A stretch of DNA of 25,626 nucleotides, from assembly GCA_003693705.1 (NCBI GenBank), contig RBZT01000955.1, positions 1-25,626 on the forward strand. The letters run 5' to 3'. The notes under the pieces are model-generated. The model was not told where the DNA came from and made no database searches. It was given only the letters and a program-made list of their open reading frames with translations. The position numbers and the translations under genes are program-made. Each line of letters starts with the position of its first letter. Position 1 is the stretch's first letter. This document shows, piece by piece, positions 1 to 9,666 of the stretch. The DNA comes from Polymyxa betae (lineage: Eukaryota; Endomyxa; Phytomyxea; Plasmodiophorida; Plasmodiophoridae).

Positions 1-1788
1 TTGAATCTAGTCGATATCAATTATAAGACAGCGACTTGTAAACAACCATACTTCTTTTGAATTTGATTAGCGCGTCGCCAACAGCAAAGAGAGCCATTAC
101 ACTAAGAAATGAGATCGAGTAAACACCGGCAAGAATCTCTTCTCTGCCTCGTAAAAACCAATGCATTGATGAGCACACCGCAAAGAATGCAATTATGATC
201 CAGTGAGAGGTATTTCTCCTGCAAAGAAGATATTAGCAAAAGAGTGTGTGAGCTCATAGTCAAAGATACCATTTATTCTGATGCAAAAGGATCTCTGGGA
301 GGCATCTATCGAATGACATTCTGCTAACTAAACCGATGACACCCACATAGGCTGTCAACACAGAGCCAGATAAAACGATGAAGGCATCGATTCCAATTAG
401 AGTTTCAAATATACGGCCATATGCATCTCCTAAACAAATTCTAAGTGCGAGCCATAACACAATACGTGACCTGAATACCGCCAACAGCACGCGCCATTCT
501 GGAAAGAATATAGTTTTGCGACAGCCGAATGTCTTCAATGGGCAATATCATCAGGGAAAGGAAGCTGATTGTCGGATTAATGACCATACTAGCGATCCAC
601 ATGTTTCTAAGTGTTTTGGGGAAAACACCTTCTTGCTGATCCTATCCTCGAAATGATTTATACCCAAGTTCGAAAAGTACTCGAGTCAAACCTCAATAAA
701 ATTCGCACTCGTTTCGAAACCGGAAATACCAAGAGATGCCTTAGAGAATCCCAGCAGCAATAAGCCAAAGTTAACATCAAAGGATTTCCTTGATAAAATC
801 AAGGAAGTGTATAAGCAACGAACTTGCTGGAGTTACCAATTATGTAATAAGGAGTTTTGTTCAGAAAACAAAACGAAACCTAACGACCCAACAATTAATA
901 AAGACAGCATACCTATAGATGAACGTCAGTGATTAGCACGGTTTGAAGAACAACATACTCAGATGAACAGCAAAGATAACCTGAGCAACAGAGCCAGATT
1001 CCCGCATACCGCAAAGGCTTATAAAAGCAAATGCTGCAAGTAAGCCCTGGGCCGCAAGAGGGACATTTATACTGGGAAATACGGCGCTCAGATATTGACT
1101 TGCCTAAGAAACCTGTTATCTATACAAAAGTTGATGGCGCAAACAAATCACGAACTGAAACAGCGCTGACAGTTCCGGTAGCGACGTATGATAGTATAGA
1201 CAGGCAGGCTGCTAATGATGCAAGCAGCTTCGAGGTTGTGTTAAGTAAACAGCTAAAATAGCTTTAGCAAAAATCGTGACTTGAGAAAAAAGTCTTACTT
1301 ATACACACCACCGTTTGATGGTAAAGCTAAGACCACCTCACTATATACAGAGCGAAACAGATATAGCATGAGCCCAACTAAAAGCAGAGAAAATGGAGCG
1401 AACACTCCTGATGCTGCAGCCGTAATGCCAACAGTATCTATTATACCAAATGTCCTTAGTCTCCAAAGCGATACATGAATGTTATATATACATAGACAGC
1501 TAGACGTAATATCGTTCCCACAGATTGCAGTAGCCATCAACTCTCCTAATTTGTGACGTTTAACATGATGTTCGGGAGGGACTGAAATGTCACTAACACG
1601 AACAACTTCATGCCTGAAAGATCCACGTGAGTAATTAGTAGTAACAAATTGAATGCCCTAAACCTTCCCCATCCAGGGAATTGCCAGTTTGGTACTCCAG
1701 CAGGAACAACCCGATGGTCAATTTGCCGGTCTTCGTAAAGAAGCCGTCGTCTAATATCGCTTGACATAAAACGGGGTGTAGATGACAT
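1..1788 (-). CDS. APC-superfamily amino-acid/polyamine permease, 3'-truncated by the window edge
   Basis: This is a polytopic plasma- or vacuolar-membrane transporter of the APC amino-acid/polyamine family. Splicing ten short introns (7-51, 219-269, 430-478, 642-691, 789-836, 913-958, 1104-1155, 1253-1298, 1438-1491, 1614-1663) gives one continuous reading frame. The frame contains the family hallmarks KLGELMATAICGNDITSSCL, SVYSEVVLALPSNGG, NTTSKLLASLAACLSILSYV, LGISGFETSANFIEDQQEGV, PKTLRNMWIASMVINPT and VLSGSVLTAYVGVIG. Several hydrophobic helices follow in the expected order. The start at 1788 gives a soluble N-terminus of about 60 residues before the first conserved motif; an upstream start is possible. 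The frame is still open at base 1, so the C-terminus lies outside the window. The gene is divergent from the RCC1-like gene, with 163 bp between start codons. Family assignment is firm; the substrate cannot be read from the sequence. Confidence 0.9.
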
Positions 1789-1951
1789 TAAATATGAGAA
1801 TGTCTCTGTCTAAGCGGCTGCACTTGCTATACACATTGAAACCATTATGGATACACACTTTGAGACATATAGATGGGCTGCGCTATCATGTATAGGTAAC
1901 TGATAGTGAGATACCGGCTCTGGGTCTCCCTCTGACTGCATCTTCATCATC
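1789..1951. promoter_or_regulatory. Divergent promoter region, permease / RCC1-like gene
   Basis: These 163 bases separate two start codons pointing away from each other, so both promoters must lie here or inside the neighbouring genes. No TATA box or other clear core element is visible. A small minus-strand frame at 1810-2007 runs across it, but it resembles no known protein and overlaps the first RCC1-like exon. Confidence 0.4.
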
Positions 1952-3746
1952 ATGACATTATCTACATGCACAAGATATCTTACCTCACTTTCCAGGTCAC
2001 ACGCCAAGGTAGACTATCCGGTCTAATTTTCTGTCCGAAATTGCTGATTTGCCCAGGAGCTTAGTCAATTACCAAAGAGAAAACAAGTGTTCGCTTTCGG
2101 CGCAGGCATTTATGGAGAGCTAGGAAATGGCGAATACACCCCCTCTGTACATAAATAATGGTCGAGGTTCTTCATCAGATATTGATTGATATTGTATCAG
2201 TCAATTCCTGTAGCTATCGATAAGCGTTTCTTTACTAAGACATCAGACGAAGATATTGACATTGTCGATGTTGGATGTGGCTGGGCTAATTCTCATGCAA
2301 TAACAAGGGATGGCCGTGTATATATATGGGGATGGCCACATGGTATCATTCATATATATCACAGTCATTAGAATCAACAACTCAATTGCTCTTCCAGATC
2401 ATCGTACCAGTATGTCTTGTGCACTCATGTACAAACGAACTCCCAAGTTGCTTCGTTGGCTTCAGCGACAGAACTACTTAGGGGCTTTAGCGTTTCGCTC
2501 GGGAATTACGAAACCTGAACTGATTCCTGAGTTGGAAGAGGTTGTTCAGTTCTCATCTGGAGCTGGATGGAGTGCTGCTGTCACTAAACAAGGCCATCTA
2601 TATACTTTTGGTGATGGGTTCTATGGACAGGTATTTGTACTGGATATTCTCCTGAGCCTTTCCTAATTAACTTTTCAGCTTTGCCAAGGGCCGAAAAAAA
2701 CATATGTTGATTTACCTACTCGAGTTGTGTCTGATACGAGAGGGAAGTTCGAATTTGGAAATACAGAGATTGTACAAGCTTCATGTGGATTCGTTCACAC
2801 TTTGATTCTGGATAAGAGCGGACAGGTTTTCTCTGCTGGCCGTCTAGATTGTTACGCTGTTGGGTATGTTCGATGAAATGATGTCATAATACTACTTCTT
2901 ATATTACCTAGGATTGGTCATGTCGATGACCATTTTGATGAGAATATTCTGTCGTTGTGCACAACACCACAGAGTCTCTGGAAATGGCATTCCAAACTGG
3001 ATCGCATTGGGGAAGAGCCTATGGGTCCTGTAATAAAGATATCAACTGGCCGAAATATCAGTGCATTCTTAACTCAAGATGGATGTCTATGGACCTGTGG
3101 GAAGAATGGAGGTGGAGCTCTCGGTATCAAATCGTTTCAATCGAAACCAATTCCAACTAAAATCGATCCGGGAACCTTTGATGGTGAGCGAATTACTGAT
3201 GTTGCCTGTGGATTCTACCACATGGTGGCATTAACGGAATCTGGACGAGTCTTCACTTGGGTAACTAGTTTCTCATTTTCTAGTGATTGCTTATTATAAA
3301 ATGGTCAGGGTATAGCCAACCATGGCCAAACTGGTCGATCTCCTCAATCTGGCGTCCTTAATATGGAAGCAAAAGCAAATACTTTGGGAGACCATCGCTA
3401 TGCATTGTATAATCATGAGCCAGGCCAAATATTGGAAGGAATTCAAGCTAACTCTATATCAGCAGGTGGATATTACACTGCAGTTTTGACATCAGACGGT
3501 CTGTGTATTGTTATGGGAGGCGATCCAACAGATTTCAATGCATATATACCCAAGCTGCCTTTCAGTAACAATCCTGTTCACAAGATCAGTTTCGGATTGT
3601 CACATGGTATTGCACTGTGTTATGAAGAGCATCAGCCTAATGATCGCTTTCGATCCGATACTGAAGCCATCACAGAAGAGATTGAGAGAAAGCTATTTGG
3701 ACAGAGATCAATTCCTGGACCATTCGACCATTTCGCGAAACAATAA
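1952..3746 (+). CDS. RCC1L: Mitochondrial RCC1-like beta-propeller protein (RCC1L / Fmp25 type)
   Basis: This is an RCC1-repeat beta-propeller protein. The mitochondrial branch (human RCC1L, yeast Fmp25) works in mitochondrial ribosome assembly and inner-membrane function. The N-terminus MTLSTCTRYLTSLSRSHAK is rich in Ser, Thr and Arg and lacks acidic residues, as expected for a mitochondrial presequence. Repeat hallmarks are VFAFGAGIYGELGNG, VDVGCGWANSHAIT, GWSAAVTKQGHLYTFGDG, ASCGFVHTLILDKSGQVFSA, LWTCGKNGGGALG and VACGFYHMVALTESGRVFTW. Clear introns are 2009-2056, 2147-2200, 2631-2678, 2864-2911 and 3261-3308; four of the five are 48 nt. A further frame change near 2320-2370 needs one more intron or an indel (see findings). 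The RINNSIALPDHR segment after that break matches the long insertion typical of the Fmp25/RCC1L branch. It converges on the carrier gene at 3896. The family is sure, the mitochondrial role likely. Confidence 0.83.
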
Positions 3747-3895
3747 AGTTATGATGCCCAGATTTTATCAATATTGGACAGTGATGTACAAAGCCTATTT
3801 TTTAACGGGAATATTTAATGACTCGTCAATGTTTTCGGAAAACGAGCGATCTCATCGTAAACCATCATAAGGATACCTGTAGTGAAATGAGCTAT

Positions 3896-4821
3896 CTAAA
3901 TAAGGCAAGAAAACCTGTAGAAACCTGTTCCCAAAGTGACACGCCATAATTTGATTGGCAGACCAGCAAATAAATGGCGTTTTGTTATGGAAGGAAACTG
4001 CAACAGAGATTGCGACCTAGCCTTAATGACATCTAATGGATTCCCAATAATGATAGTCATGGCACTAATAAAACAACACACCCCTAAATGACTAGCACCT
4101 GATGCTACATCCTATCACAATTAGCCATACATCTTATAGCACCTACGAAAAGGCAGACCCGATTTTGTATATCGCCCAGTAATTTTACTGACGAGAATGT
4201 AACTGTCCCATATATGCTGAATTCAGTCAGTGTTGAGGCAAATTGAGAAGCTGTAATCGAGTTACCTTTGCCTAGCAACTGTTGGCAATAATCCCCGAAA
4301 TAAACCTCGATAATCAGTTCCATTCTGGGTTACCGACTTGAAACCCTCTCGTCTAAATTGGAAGATCAACATCGACTATCAAACATGATCGGCAATATAA
4401 AAATACAATGACATTCTGGACTCAGCAACCTGCATTGGGATCTTGATAGCCTCAAATGGAGTGATGATAGCTCCTTCAATTGCCCCAAATGCAGCTCCGG
4501 CTAAGGCAGCGGCCGGTAAGGCATGCTGTTTAATGTTGACCTTTTGTGCAGCAAAATACCGAAAAGATAGCAATGGTATATTAGAGGCCATATGTGGAAT
4601 AAAGCCATTATAAAGAATACGATTGGTATACAATCTGGCAATGATACTGGATGCAGATCTTGCTGGGACATAGATGGGAGACGTCTAGGTAGATGATCAG
4701 GGAGGTGATTGATGATCTATCTGTGCAATACCTGAAGCCTAGTGACAGCAACATCTAATGGATATAATACTGATGTCTCTATAATAGATGCAGATAACCA
4801 TGATATTACTGAATACATCAT
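3896..4821 (-). CDS. Mitochondrial carrier family (SLC25) transporter
   Basis: This is an inner-membrane metabolite carrier. Splicing introns 4685-4731, 4353-4406, 4217-4265 and 4084-4142 yields about 238 residues with the three repeat signatures in order: YPLDVAVTRLQ (repeat 1), TPFEAIKIPMQ (repeat 2) and NPLDVIKARSQ (repeat 3). Each fits the PX[DE]XX[KR] pattern or a close variant; repeat 1 has Val where the basic residue usually sits. The linkers LYTNRILYNGFIPHMAS and DYRGLFRGLLPTVAR are also typical. The start is the double ATG at 4821; an in-frame stop lies just upstream. It is shorter than the usual 280-310 residues, because little precedes repeat 1 and only about 40 residues follow the third signature. 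The substrate is not evident; the pattern recalls 2-oxodicarboxylate carriers, but this is a guess. Confidence 0.87.
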
Positions 4822-5135
4822 ATGACATAATCATTGCGTCCCAACAAACTATAAATTCCATTTCAATTCTACACATTGCTAATGTAGTCCTAATACATTC
4901 CATCACATTATCACAACTTTGCATCTCTATGATGCTGATAATAACGCATATGATATGAAGATGATAATGTTCACACGACCAGTTTATTGGATACAAGCAA
5001 TCAGGATATGGAAGAATGTATTAGGATAGGATATATTAAAGAGGTATCTTGATATGTGAATATTTATGCAATGAGATTAATAAATCAAGATTCACAGTAA
5101 ATAGCAGGATGAGAATTTCATGGTATGAATCAGTA
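4822..5135. other. Intergenic spacer, no feature recognised
   Basis: This AT-rich spacer lies between the start of the carrier gene and the stop of the glycosyltransferase-like gene; both lie on the minus strand. It should hold the carrier promoter and the 3' UTR of its neighbour. Reading frames here carry no recognisable motif, and I see no RNA gene. Confidence 0.5.
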
Positions 5136-6062
5136 TTAACCTTGCACATGTTGTTCTGATAGACGACATTCTATTGGTACAATACCACCAAACAACTCTC
5201 TCTGTCCATTAATAAAATAATCGCTTTGCTGATCGAACCTCTCTACAATAGGTCTACCAACATAATCACCATGCCATTCTCTTGGTCCAGGAAATGGTCG
5301 AGATACAACTTCAGATTCAAATACTTGACAATGAAATGCATCATGAACGAGAACATTAGACTTAATTAAAGGCCAGATAAATGTTGTTAACCAGATATGT
5401 TCTAGAGATGAACCATCATCCATACTGCTGCCATATTTATCAGATATATATTGTAGAGTCTGAAGTGTAGATATTCGAGATCTAATATGCTGTGCAGTAG
5501 CTGACCACTGACCAGGTACTATCAATTGCATTTGATTTGGATGATCTCTCATAATATGATATCTAGGTGCAGATCTCATCCAGGTATTAACAGCTTCTAA
5601 TTCCCGAGTTGAGATTCGGGTATCAGTATCACGAAACATGACTCGATTAACATCTTCATCATCTAATGCCAGATATCGCCATAATCGACCATATATCATC
5701 CATGGTTTATCATGAGATATTGGAATAACTTCAGCACCAAGTCTATGAAGTTGCTGAACAATATCGGATGGAACTGATTCGTCAATATAAAATCTTGGAA
5801 TCCATCCAGGATATAATGCAGGTATTTGTTCAGCATTACGAATAGCACCAATTGTATACAATGTGCTATTACCAAATAGACTAAATGCAATAACTTGTTT
5901 GGTACCAGGTGATAGATTCAAGTTATCAGAACGTATCATATCAGAATCTGATCCCGAATCTATCATCAGATAGCATCCGATTATGAAGCTAGTTAGATTA
6001 ACGATTACAACACGAAATATGGATTTATGAGACCATCGCTGATGATGATGCTGGAATGGCAT
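5136..6062 (-). CDS. Type II membrane glycosyltransferase-like protein, intronless
   Basis: This is an uninterrupted frame of 308 residues. A basic N-terminus is followed by one hydrophobic helix (about residues 16-35), then a lumenal domain: the layout of a Golgi or ER type II glycosyltransferase. The domain starts with VIAFSLFGNSTLYTIGAIRN and PGWIPRFYID. It contains MFRDTDTRIS, a DxD-type motif expected to bind the metal and sugar nucleotide, followed by HIMRDHPNQ. Proteins of this pattern occur in protists, algae, some bacteria and large DNA viruses, mostly without a proven reaction. The gene has no introns, although its neighbours have four to eleven. That could reflect acquisition by transfer or by retroposition; base composition is AT-rich like the region. 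The start at 6062 puts the anchor at the usual distance. The fold class is likely; acceptor and donor sugars are unknown. Confidence 0.68.
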   Translation of the reverse strand: MPFQHHHQRWSHKSIFRVVIVNLTSFIIGCYLMIDSGSDSDMIRSDNLNLSPGTKQVIAFSLFGNSTLYTIGAIRNAEQIPALYPGWIPRFYIDESVPSDIVQQLHRLGAEVIPISHDKPWMIYGRLWRYLALDDEDVNRVMFRDTDTRISTRELEAVNTWMRSAPRYHIMRDHPNQMQLIVPGQWSATAQHIRSRISTLQTLQYISDKYGSSMDDGSSLEHIWLTTFIWPLIKSNVLVHDAFHCQVFESEVVSRPFPGPREWHGDYVGRPIVERFDQQSDYFINGQRELFGGIVPIECRLSEQHVQG

Positions 6063-6147
6063 CTGGAATAACTAAATAGCCATGGTGTTGATATTCCCCC
6101 AAAATCCCCTTCTTCTTTCTGTGACAAATAGCTCCTAGTTCATGTGA

Positions 6148-6555
6148 CTATCCTGGTCCAACTTTAGGAATATCATAATGTTCAGATAAAGTGGACAAAT
6201 GATTGTTAAACTGTTCGATTTTTTGCCGATGTGTCTTTTCGATTTTTTTCGCAATCAGCTTCTCTTCCTGCAAAGCACATCAATGATGATTATATGAAAA
6301 ACTTTAACAACCTACCAATTTTTGGCGAGTTTGTTCGAACTTAATTTCAGCTTGGGTTTTTGTCGGCGGTACGATTACAACAGGAGCTGGCTGTTCAGAC
6401 GGTTCAGGCAGCTTCTCTTCGTCGGCTGCAGGCTGCTTTGATTTTTTCTTTCTCTTTTTTGGTTGCCCGGATTCTGTAGTCGAAACGGTAGATCGTTTGA
6501 GCTTGAGTCGGCCACCGATGACATTATCGAGAGCAGAACTGCTCATTGATGTCAA
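6148..6555 (-). CDS. FAM32A: FAM32A-like nuclear protein
   Basis: This small basic nuclear protein belongs to the FAM32A family, whose human member sits in the spliceosome near the exon junction during step two. One intron (6268-6315, 48 nt) splits it. The N-terminus carries IGGRLKLK, matching the conserved GPLKLKG start of the family, then a Lys-rich stretch (KKRKKKSK), an acidic and Pro-rich spacer, and [14 protein letters not shown]. The second exon gives the family signature [20 protein letters not shown] then [12 protein letters not shown]. Total length is about 119 residues, close to the human 112. The start at 6555 is used because LKLK then lies near the N-terminus; a second Met three codons in is possible. 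The strong C-terminal match makes the call secure. Confidence 0.92.
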
Positions 6556-6569
6556 GGAGAGAGAAATCT

Positions 6570-6773
6570 CTAATGAAATAATTGCGTATGATTGGGAGGA
6601 GATTTTATCTGTGTAACTTCAGCAATTACATCGTTGACATTGATGAAAGACCCTGATTGTTGTACACTCTGTAAGTCTGTGACTTTGAGTCTGGCCATAT
6701 TCTCTTCCATTCTCATCCATGACGTCACGCTTTGTGCAAAATCAACAGGCATTTGAGCACCTTGTATGTGCAA
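6570..6773 (-). CDS. Doubtful small ORF between FAM32A and CCDC148
   Basis: An open frame whose first ATG is at 6752 encodes about 60 residues, beginning MPVDFAQSVTSWMRMEENMA. It ends 14 bp before the FAM32A start codon. The composition is protein-like, with a predicted helix, but I recognise no family. It lies antisense to one of the two possible first exons of the CCDC148-like gene and fills what should be the divergent promoter. It may be a real micro-gene, the last exon of an unseen gene, or chance. Confidence 0.22.
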   Translation of the reverse strand: MHIQGAQMPVDFAQSVTSWMRMEENMARLKVTDLQSVQQSGSFINVNDVIAEVTQIKSPPNHTQLFH

Positions 6774-8503
6774 TGGATGCCTCTCGGGACATCGATAATG
6801 ATGTCTGTTAGTATTCGATATTTCAGAAAAAGAAGAATGAGCATCGTCTGATCAGTAATAGAAAACAGCAGCAATTTCAATGGATCCAGGAGAACAATTA
6901 TCTACGGAATAGGCAGTAAATCAACCCCAATAAGATGAATTGCACCAAATGATGTTAATATTTGTCAATAGGAAACAATTGGAGATGCAGATTGATGGGC
7001 TTTGTAGTCTGAATAATATTACCAAACCTGATTTTAACGCTAATATTGATGAAGACCAAGCTGAATGTAATGCAGAAGATTTTATCAAACAATTAACTGA
7101 TGAGATTGAAAATGATATGAAGGTCATTCATCATGATACATCGAGTAAGAATATCGCTATCGAACTTCCCCAATCCCATCGAGACTGTTCATGCATACGA
7201 AATATCGAACGTATTTTTAAAGAGAAGAAGATGGAATTGGAACAGTGTTATGAGATGAAATTACATGAATATCAGGATAAATTTGAGAAGTATTGTGAGC
7301 AGATCAATGTTTCAGTTAGGTCTAGAACTGGTAGATGGGATGTTTGTTTACATGAAAGGTTGCATAAACTTCTCAGTTCCATATCTGATCTCAATTTTCA
7401 ATTAGGTTTGAGTCCGTTTATTCAAGTTACTTTCGAGAGCAGAATTCTAGACAAAAATTATTTCTACAACTGGTCCATTTGATCCCTTCGAAATCCAAAT
7501 CCGATATCAAGCAGCATATGGATTGGTTTCAGAAATATCGCACATATCATGTTGCTATGAAAGATCACAAAAACGCCTTCAAACGGTTCAACAATATTGT
7601 AGTCTCTGTGCACTATGATAATTGAATATTTCGTAGAGATACGGAAACTTTGCAAAACGAACTAATCTCGGCTCAAATCGAGGTATACCGTGTGAAATTG
7701 TAGTTCACAGGATAAATCAATAATGTAGATACTATAGGCACTTAGCAAATGTGAAGCAGAACGTGAATCTTTCAGGCAGAAACAGCTTTTAGATCAGAAA
7801 TGTGAATATCTCCATAGCAGACTGGCTCATCTTCGAACAGAATGGGATGATAGAATTCAAGAAGTTCAACAGCGACAAATAGAGCAACAATTGATTGATG
7901 AGCACAACCAGAGCAAAGAGCGGGTTGGTGTATCAGCAAATTTGTATCAGTTTAGCTAACTAATGCTGGCAGATGAAGTGGCGAAAACATCAAGAGATGA
8001 ATCACAAATTGATTGAGCAATTCAGGAAGGAAAAAGCAGAACATGCTGCTATCGAATTTGAAATTCTAAAACAGATCGAAGAGCATCATAGACAGACACA
8101 AATAGATGTTAATGGAATTAATCAAGAACGTGTCAAGTACCGTCAGAAATGTCTTGAAGAAAGACATGCTCAGAGGCAAGCCATGATTGAGGCGGGATTA
8201 TTAGAAGTCGAAAAACGACGTCATCGATTAGAATCGATCAAGAAACTAGTGGAGGTTCATGCAGAACGTGATCCCGAGCGAGTTCTTCAGGAGACGATCT
8301 CCTCCAAATGTAGGCATGATGCCACTATGAACTCGAACTCGACTGATTGTGCACCATTTAAACATGTACATGGATATAATATGGACCAACTGATTGCAGA
8401 TCGAAGATTTGCAGTGGGTTTGGCGCTTTCTGAATCTGGATTATATAATAGTGACTATGGACATTGGTTAATGCTATCTGGTCAATATAATCAAATGTTA
8501 TAG
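6719..8503 (+). CDS. CCDC148: CCDC148-like coiled-coil protein
   Basis: This long coiled-coil protein resembles CCDC148, a family found mostly in lineages with cilia or flagella. Introns 6916-6971, 7359-7405, 7586-7636, 7683-7737 and 7924-7972 join a charged N-terminal coil, then the diagnostic middle RTGRWDVCLHERFESVY, then IPSKSKSDIKQHMDWFQKYR, which matches the family pattern of a Trp-Asp/His-Glu motif followed by P-x-K-S and QHxxWxxxY. A Gln/Glu/Lys-rich coil follows. The end MDQLIADRRFAVGLALSESG then LYNSDYG matches the C-terminal box with conserved Asp-Arg, Leu and Ala-Gly-Leu-like residues. The first exon is uncertain. It may start at 6719 with a 63-nt intron (6764-6826), or at 6773 with a 24-nt intron (6803-6826); the first agrees better with intron sizes elsewhere. 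Cytoskeletal or ciliary location is inferred from the family. Confidence 0.77.
6720..6727. promoter_or_regulatory. CRE-like palindrome TGACGTCA
   Basis: A perfect 8-bp palindrome, the consensus site of CREB/ATF-type bZIP factors, sits 165 bp upstream of the FAM32A start. It overlaps the upstream candidate ATG of the CCDC148-like gene. Its position fits a shared bidirectional promoter; function is inferred from the motif alone. Confidence 0.35.
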
Positions 8504-8541
8504 TTTCTCTTATCTACATTATCTGTTGGAAATCTTCTCGA

Positions 8542-8694
8542 TGAAGCATCACTGTATTATTGGGTCCGAAATCGCTTTCGTCGGGTCCCCCACATTACTT
8601 GCTGCTGGATTTGTTCTGTCCACATTGTTTTCTGGAGTTTATTGTTGCTTTAGAAGAATTACTGGCAGCTCAGCTGCAGTGCAATGAGATCTGG
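8542..8694 (+). CDS. Possible short membrane ORF downstream of CCDC148
   Basis: An ATG-initiated frame of about 50 residues carries one hydrophobic stretch, SPTLLAAGFVLSTLFSGVY, then two Arg. Overlapping frames of the same stretch also look open, and an intron beginning within it could join it to the exon at 8700. It may be the leading exon of the next gene, a small mitochondrial-type protein, or chance. Confidence 0.2.
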
Positions 8695-8699
8695 TCGAT

Positions 8700-8921
8700 A
8701 TGAATGGCGGCGACCCATCCGAAAAGATTGTTTTGTGCCAGAAAATCTTCCAGAGCCCGAGAACGAAATTTGAGTAACACGAAACCAGACCAAGGTGAGG
8801 GCAAGCGAGATTGCCTGACATTATTCGTTGCAACCTCAGCGCGTTGGTGTGTTTCCCTGCGTGCGAAGTTGCAATCATTGAGGAATCTTCCCCTAAGGTC
8901 ATTTTATGGGTGAAGTTATAG
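8700..8921 (+). CDS. Unidentified two-exon plus-strand protein (perhaps the 5' part of a larger gene)
   Basis: The ATG at 8700 follows an in-frame TGA. The frame reads MNGGDPSEKIVLCQKIFQSP, crosses a 36-nt GT-AG intron (8774-8809), and continues LPDIIRCNLSALVCFPACEV then AIIEESSPKVILWVKL before TAG at 8919. The smooth frame across the intron and the alternating hydrophobic pattern of the second exon argue for real coding. Either a small protein of about 60 residues ends here, or another intron begins at the GT at 8911 and the gene continues into the exons at 8.95-9.34 kb. I do not recognise the family. Confidence 0.4.
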
Positions 8922-8934
8922 ACATCTGAATGCT

Positions 8935-9336
8935 TGAAGCTTTACCTTCACTAAAATTGTGATCGAATGAAAAAGCCATTGAATTTGATCACAAGGCTTT
9001 GCTGCTCTTCCTGTGAGGACATTGGAAAGATTTTTAGTCGAAACCGATGCTGTTTACACAGAGCTTACCAACGAATCAAATTAAATGTTGTGATCTCTCG
9101 GAGATTTGACCAGATTGGATAGTGAGTGAAGTCTTCCAGACCCCAAAACGTCGTTGCTGATGTTGCTGTAAGCTTGTCAACCTCCCCCAGATAATGTAAT
9201 CAAGCGCTGACATCAGAACAACTAATGAGGAAATGATAGGCAACTTAATGTATCTGAGATTGATATTCAGTTCTTCAATGCCGTGAACTATACAATGCTC
9301 TTCAAATTGGAGAACACTGGCGATCGTCATCGCTAA
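8935..9336 (+). CDS. Unassembled plus-strand exons
   Basis: Several plus-strand pieces look coding but could not be joined with confidence. One chain starts at an ATG near 8931, crosses a 37-nt intron (8959-8995) and runs to about 9119, with CEDIGKIFSRN in the middle. An overlapping frame of the same exon gives ALPVRTLERFLVETDAVYTE, which looks equally protein-like, so the choice of splice sites is open. A last piece, QFFNAVNYTMLFKLENTGDR, ends at TAA near 9334. No family is recognised. This may continue the gene at 8700. Confidence 0.28.
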
Positions 9337-9650
9337 CGTGATAGGAAGCGGCGGCCGAATATTGACGTAGGACGTTAACCGAATGACAAAGGTGCTGGAA
9401 GGTAAATGATGAATGCATGATTATTGACTGCATTGGAAATAGTGGTTAGTGATGATTATAATGAATGGGCTCATATACTGAATCTGTAAGATCTAAGTGA
9501 TATATTACAGCATCATGTGAGCATGCACATGATACCTGCACCATTATCAATGTATTTATCATATGTTGCTTTCAACTGAACCATCATCTTATCTCAGAAC
9601 AACCTGCAATCTGAGTTCAATCTCTACATCATTACTTGAGATTATAAAAC
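9337..9650. other. AT-rich spacer
   Basis: Frames on both strands are full of stops. A perfect 8-bp inverted repeat with a 6-nt spacer (ATCATGTG at 9512-9519, CACATGAT at 9526-9533) is the only visible structure; no Sm site or transcription signal accompanies it. An ATG near 9382 followed by a GTAAAT donor near 9402 could be the first exon of the gene whose later exons lie at 9667-10205. Confidence 0.4.
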
Positions 9651-9666
9651 ATAAATATACATAAGG

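Noticed and set aside
1810-2007. Minus-strand frame of 65 residues between permease and RCC1-like gene
   Set aside because: It overlaps the first RCC1-like exon and resembles no protein; it fills the divergent promoter by chance.
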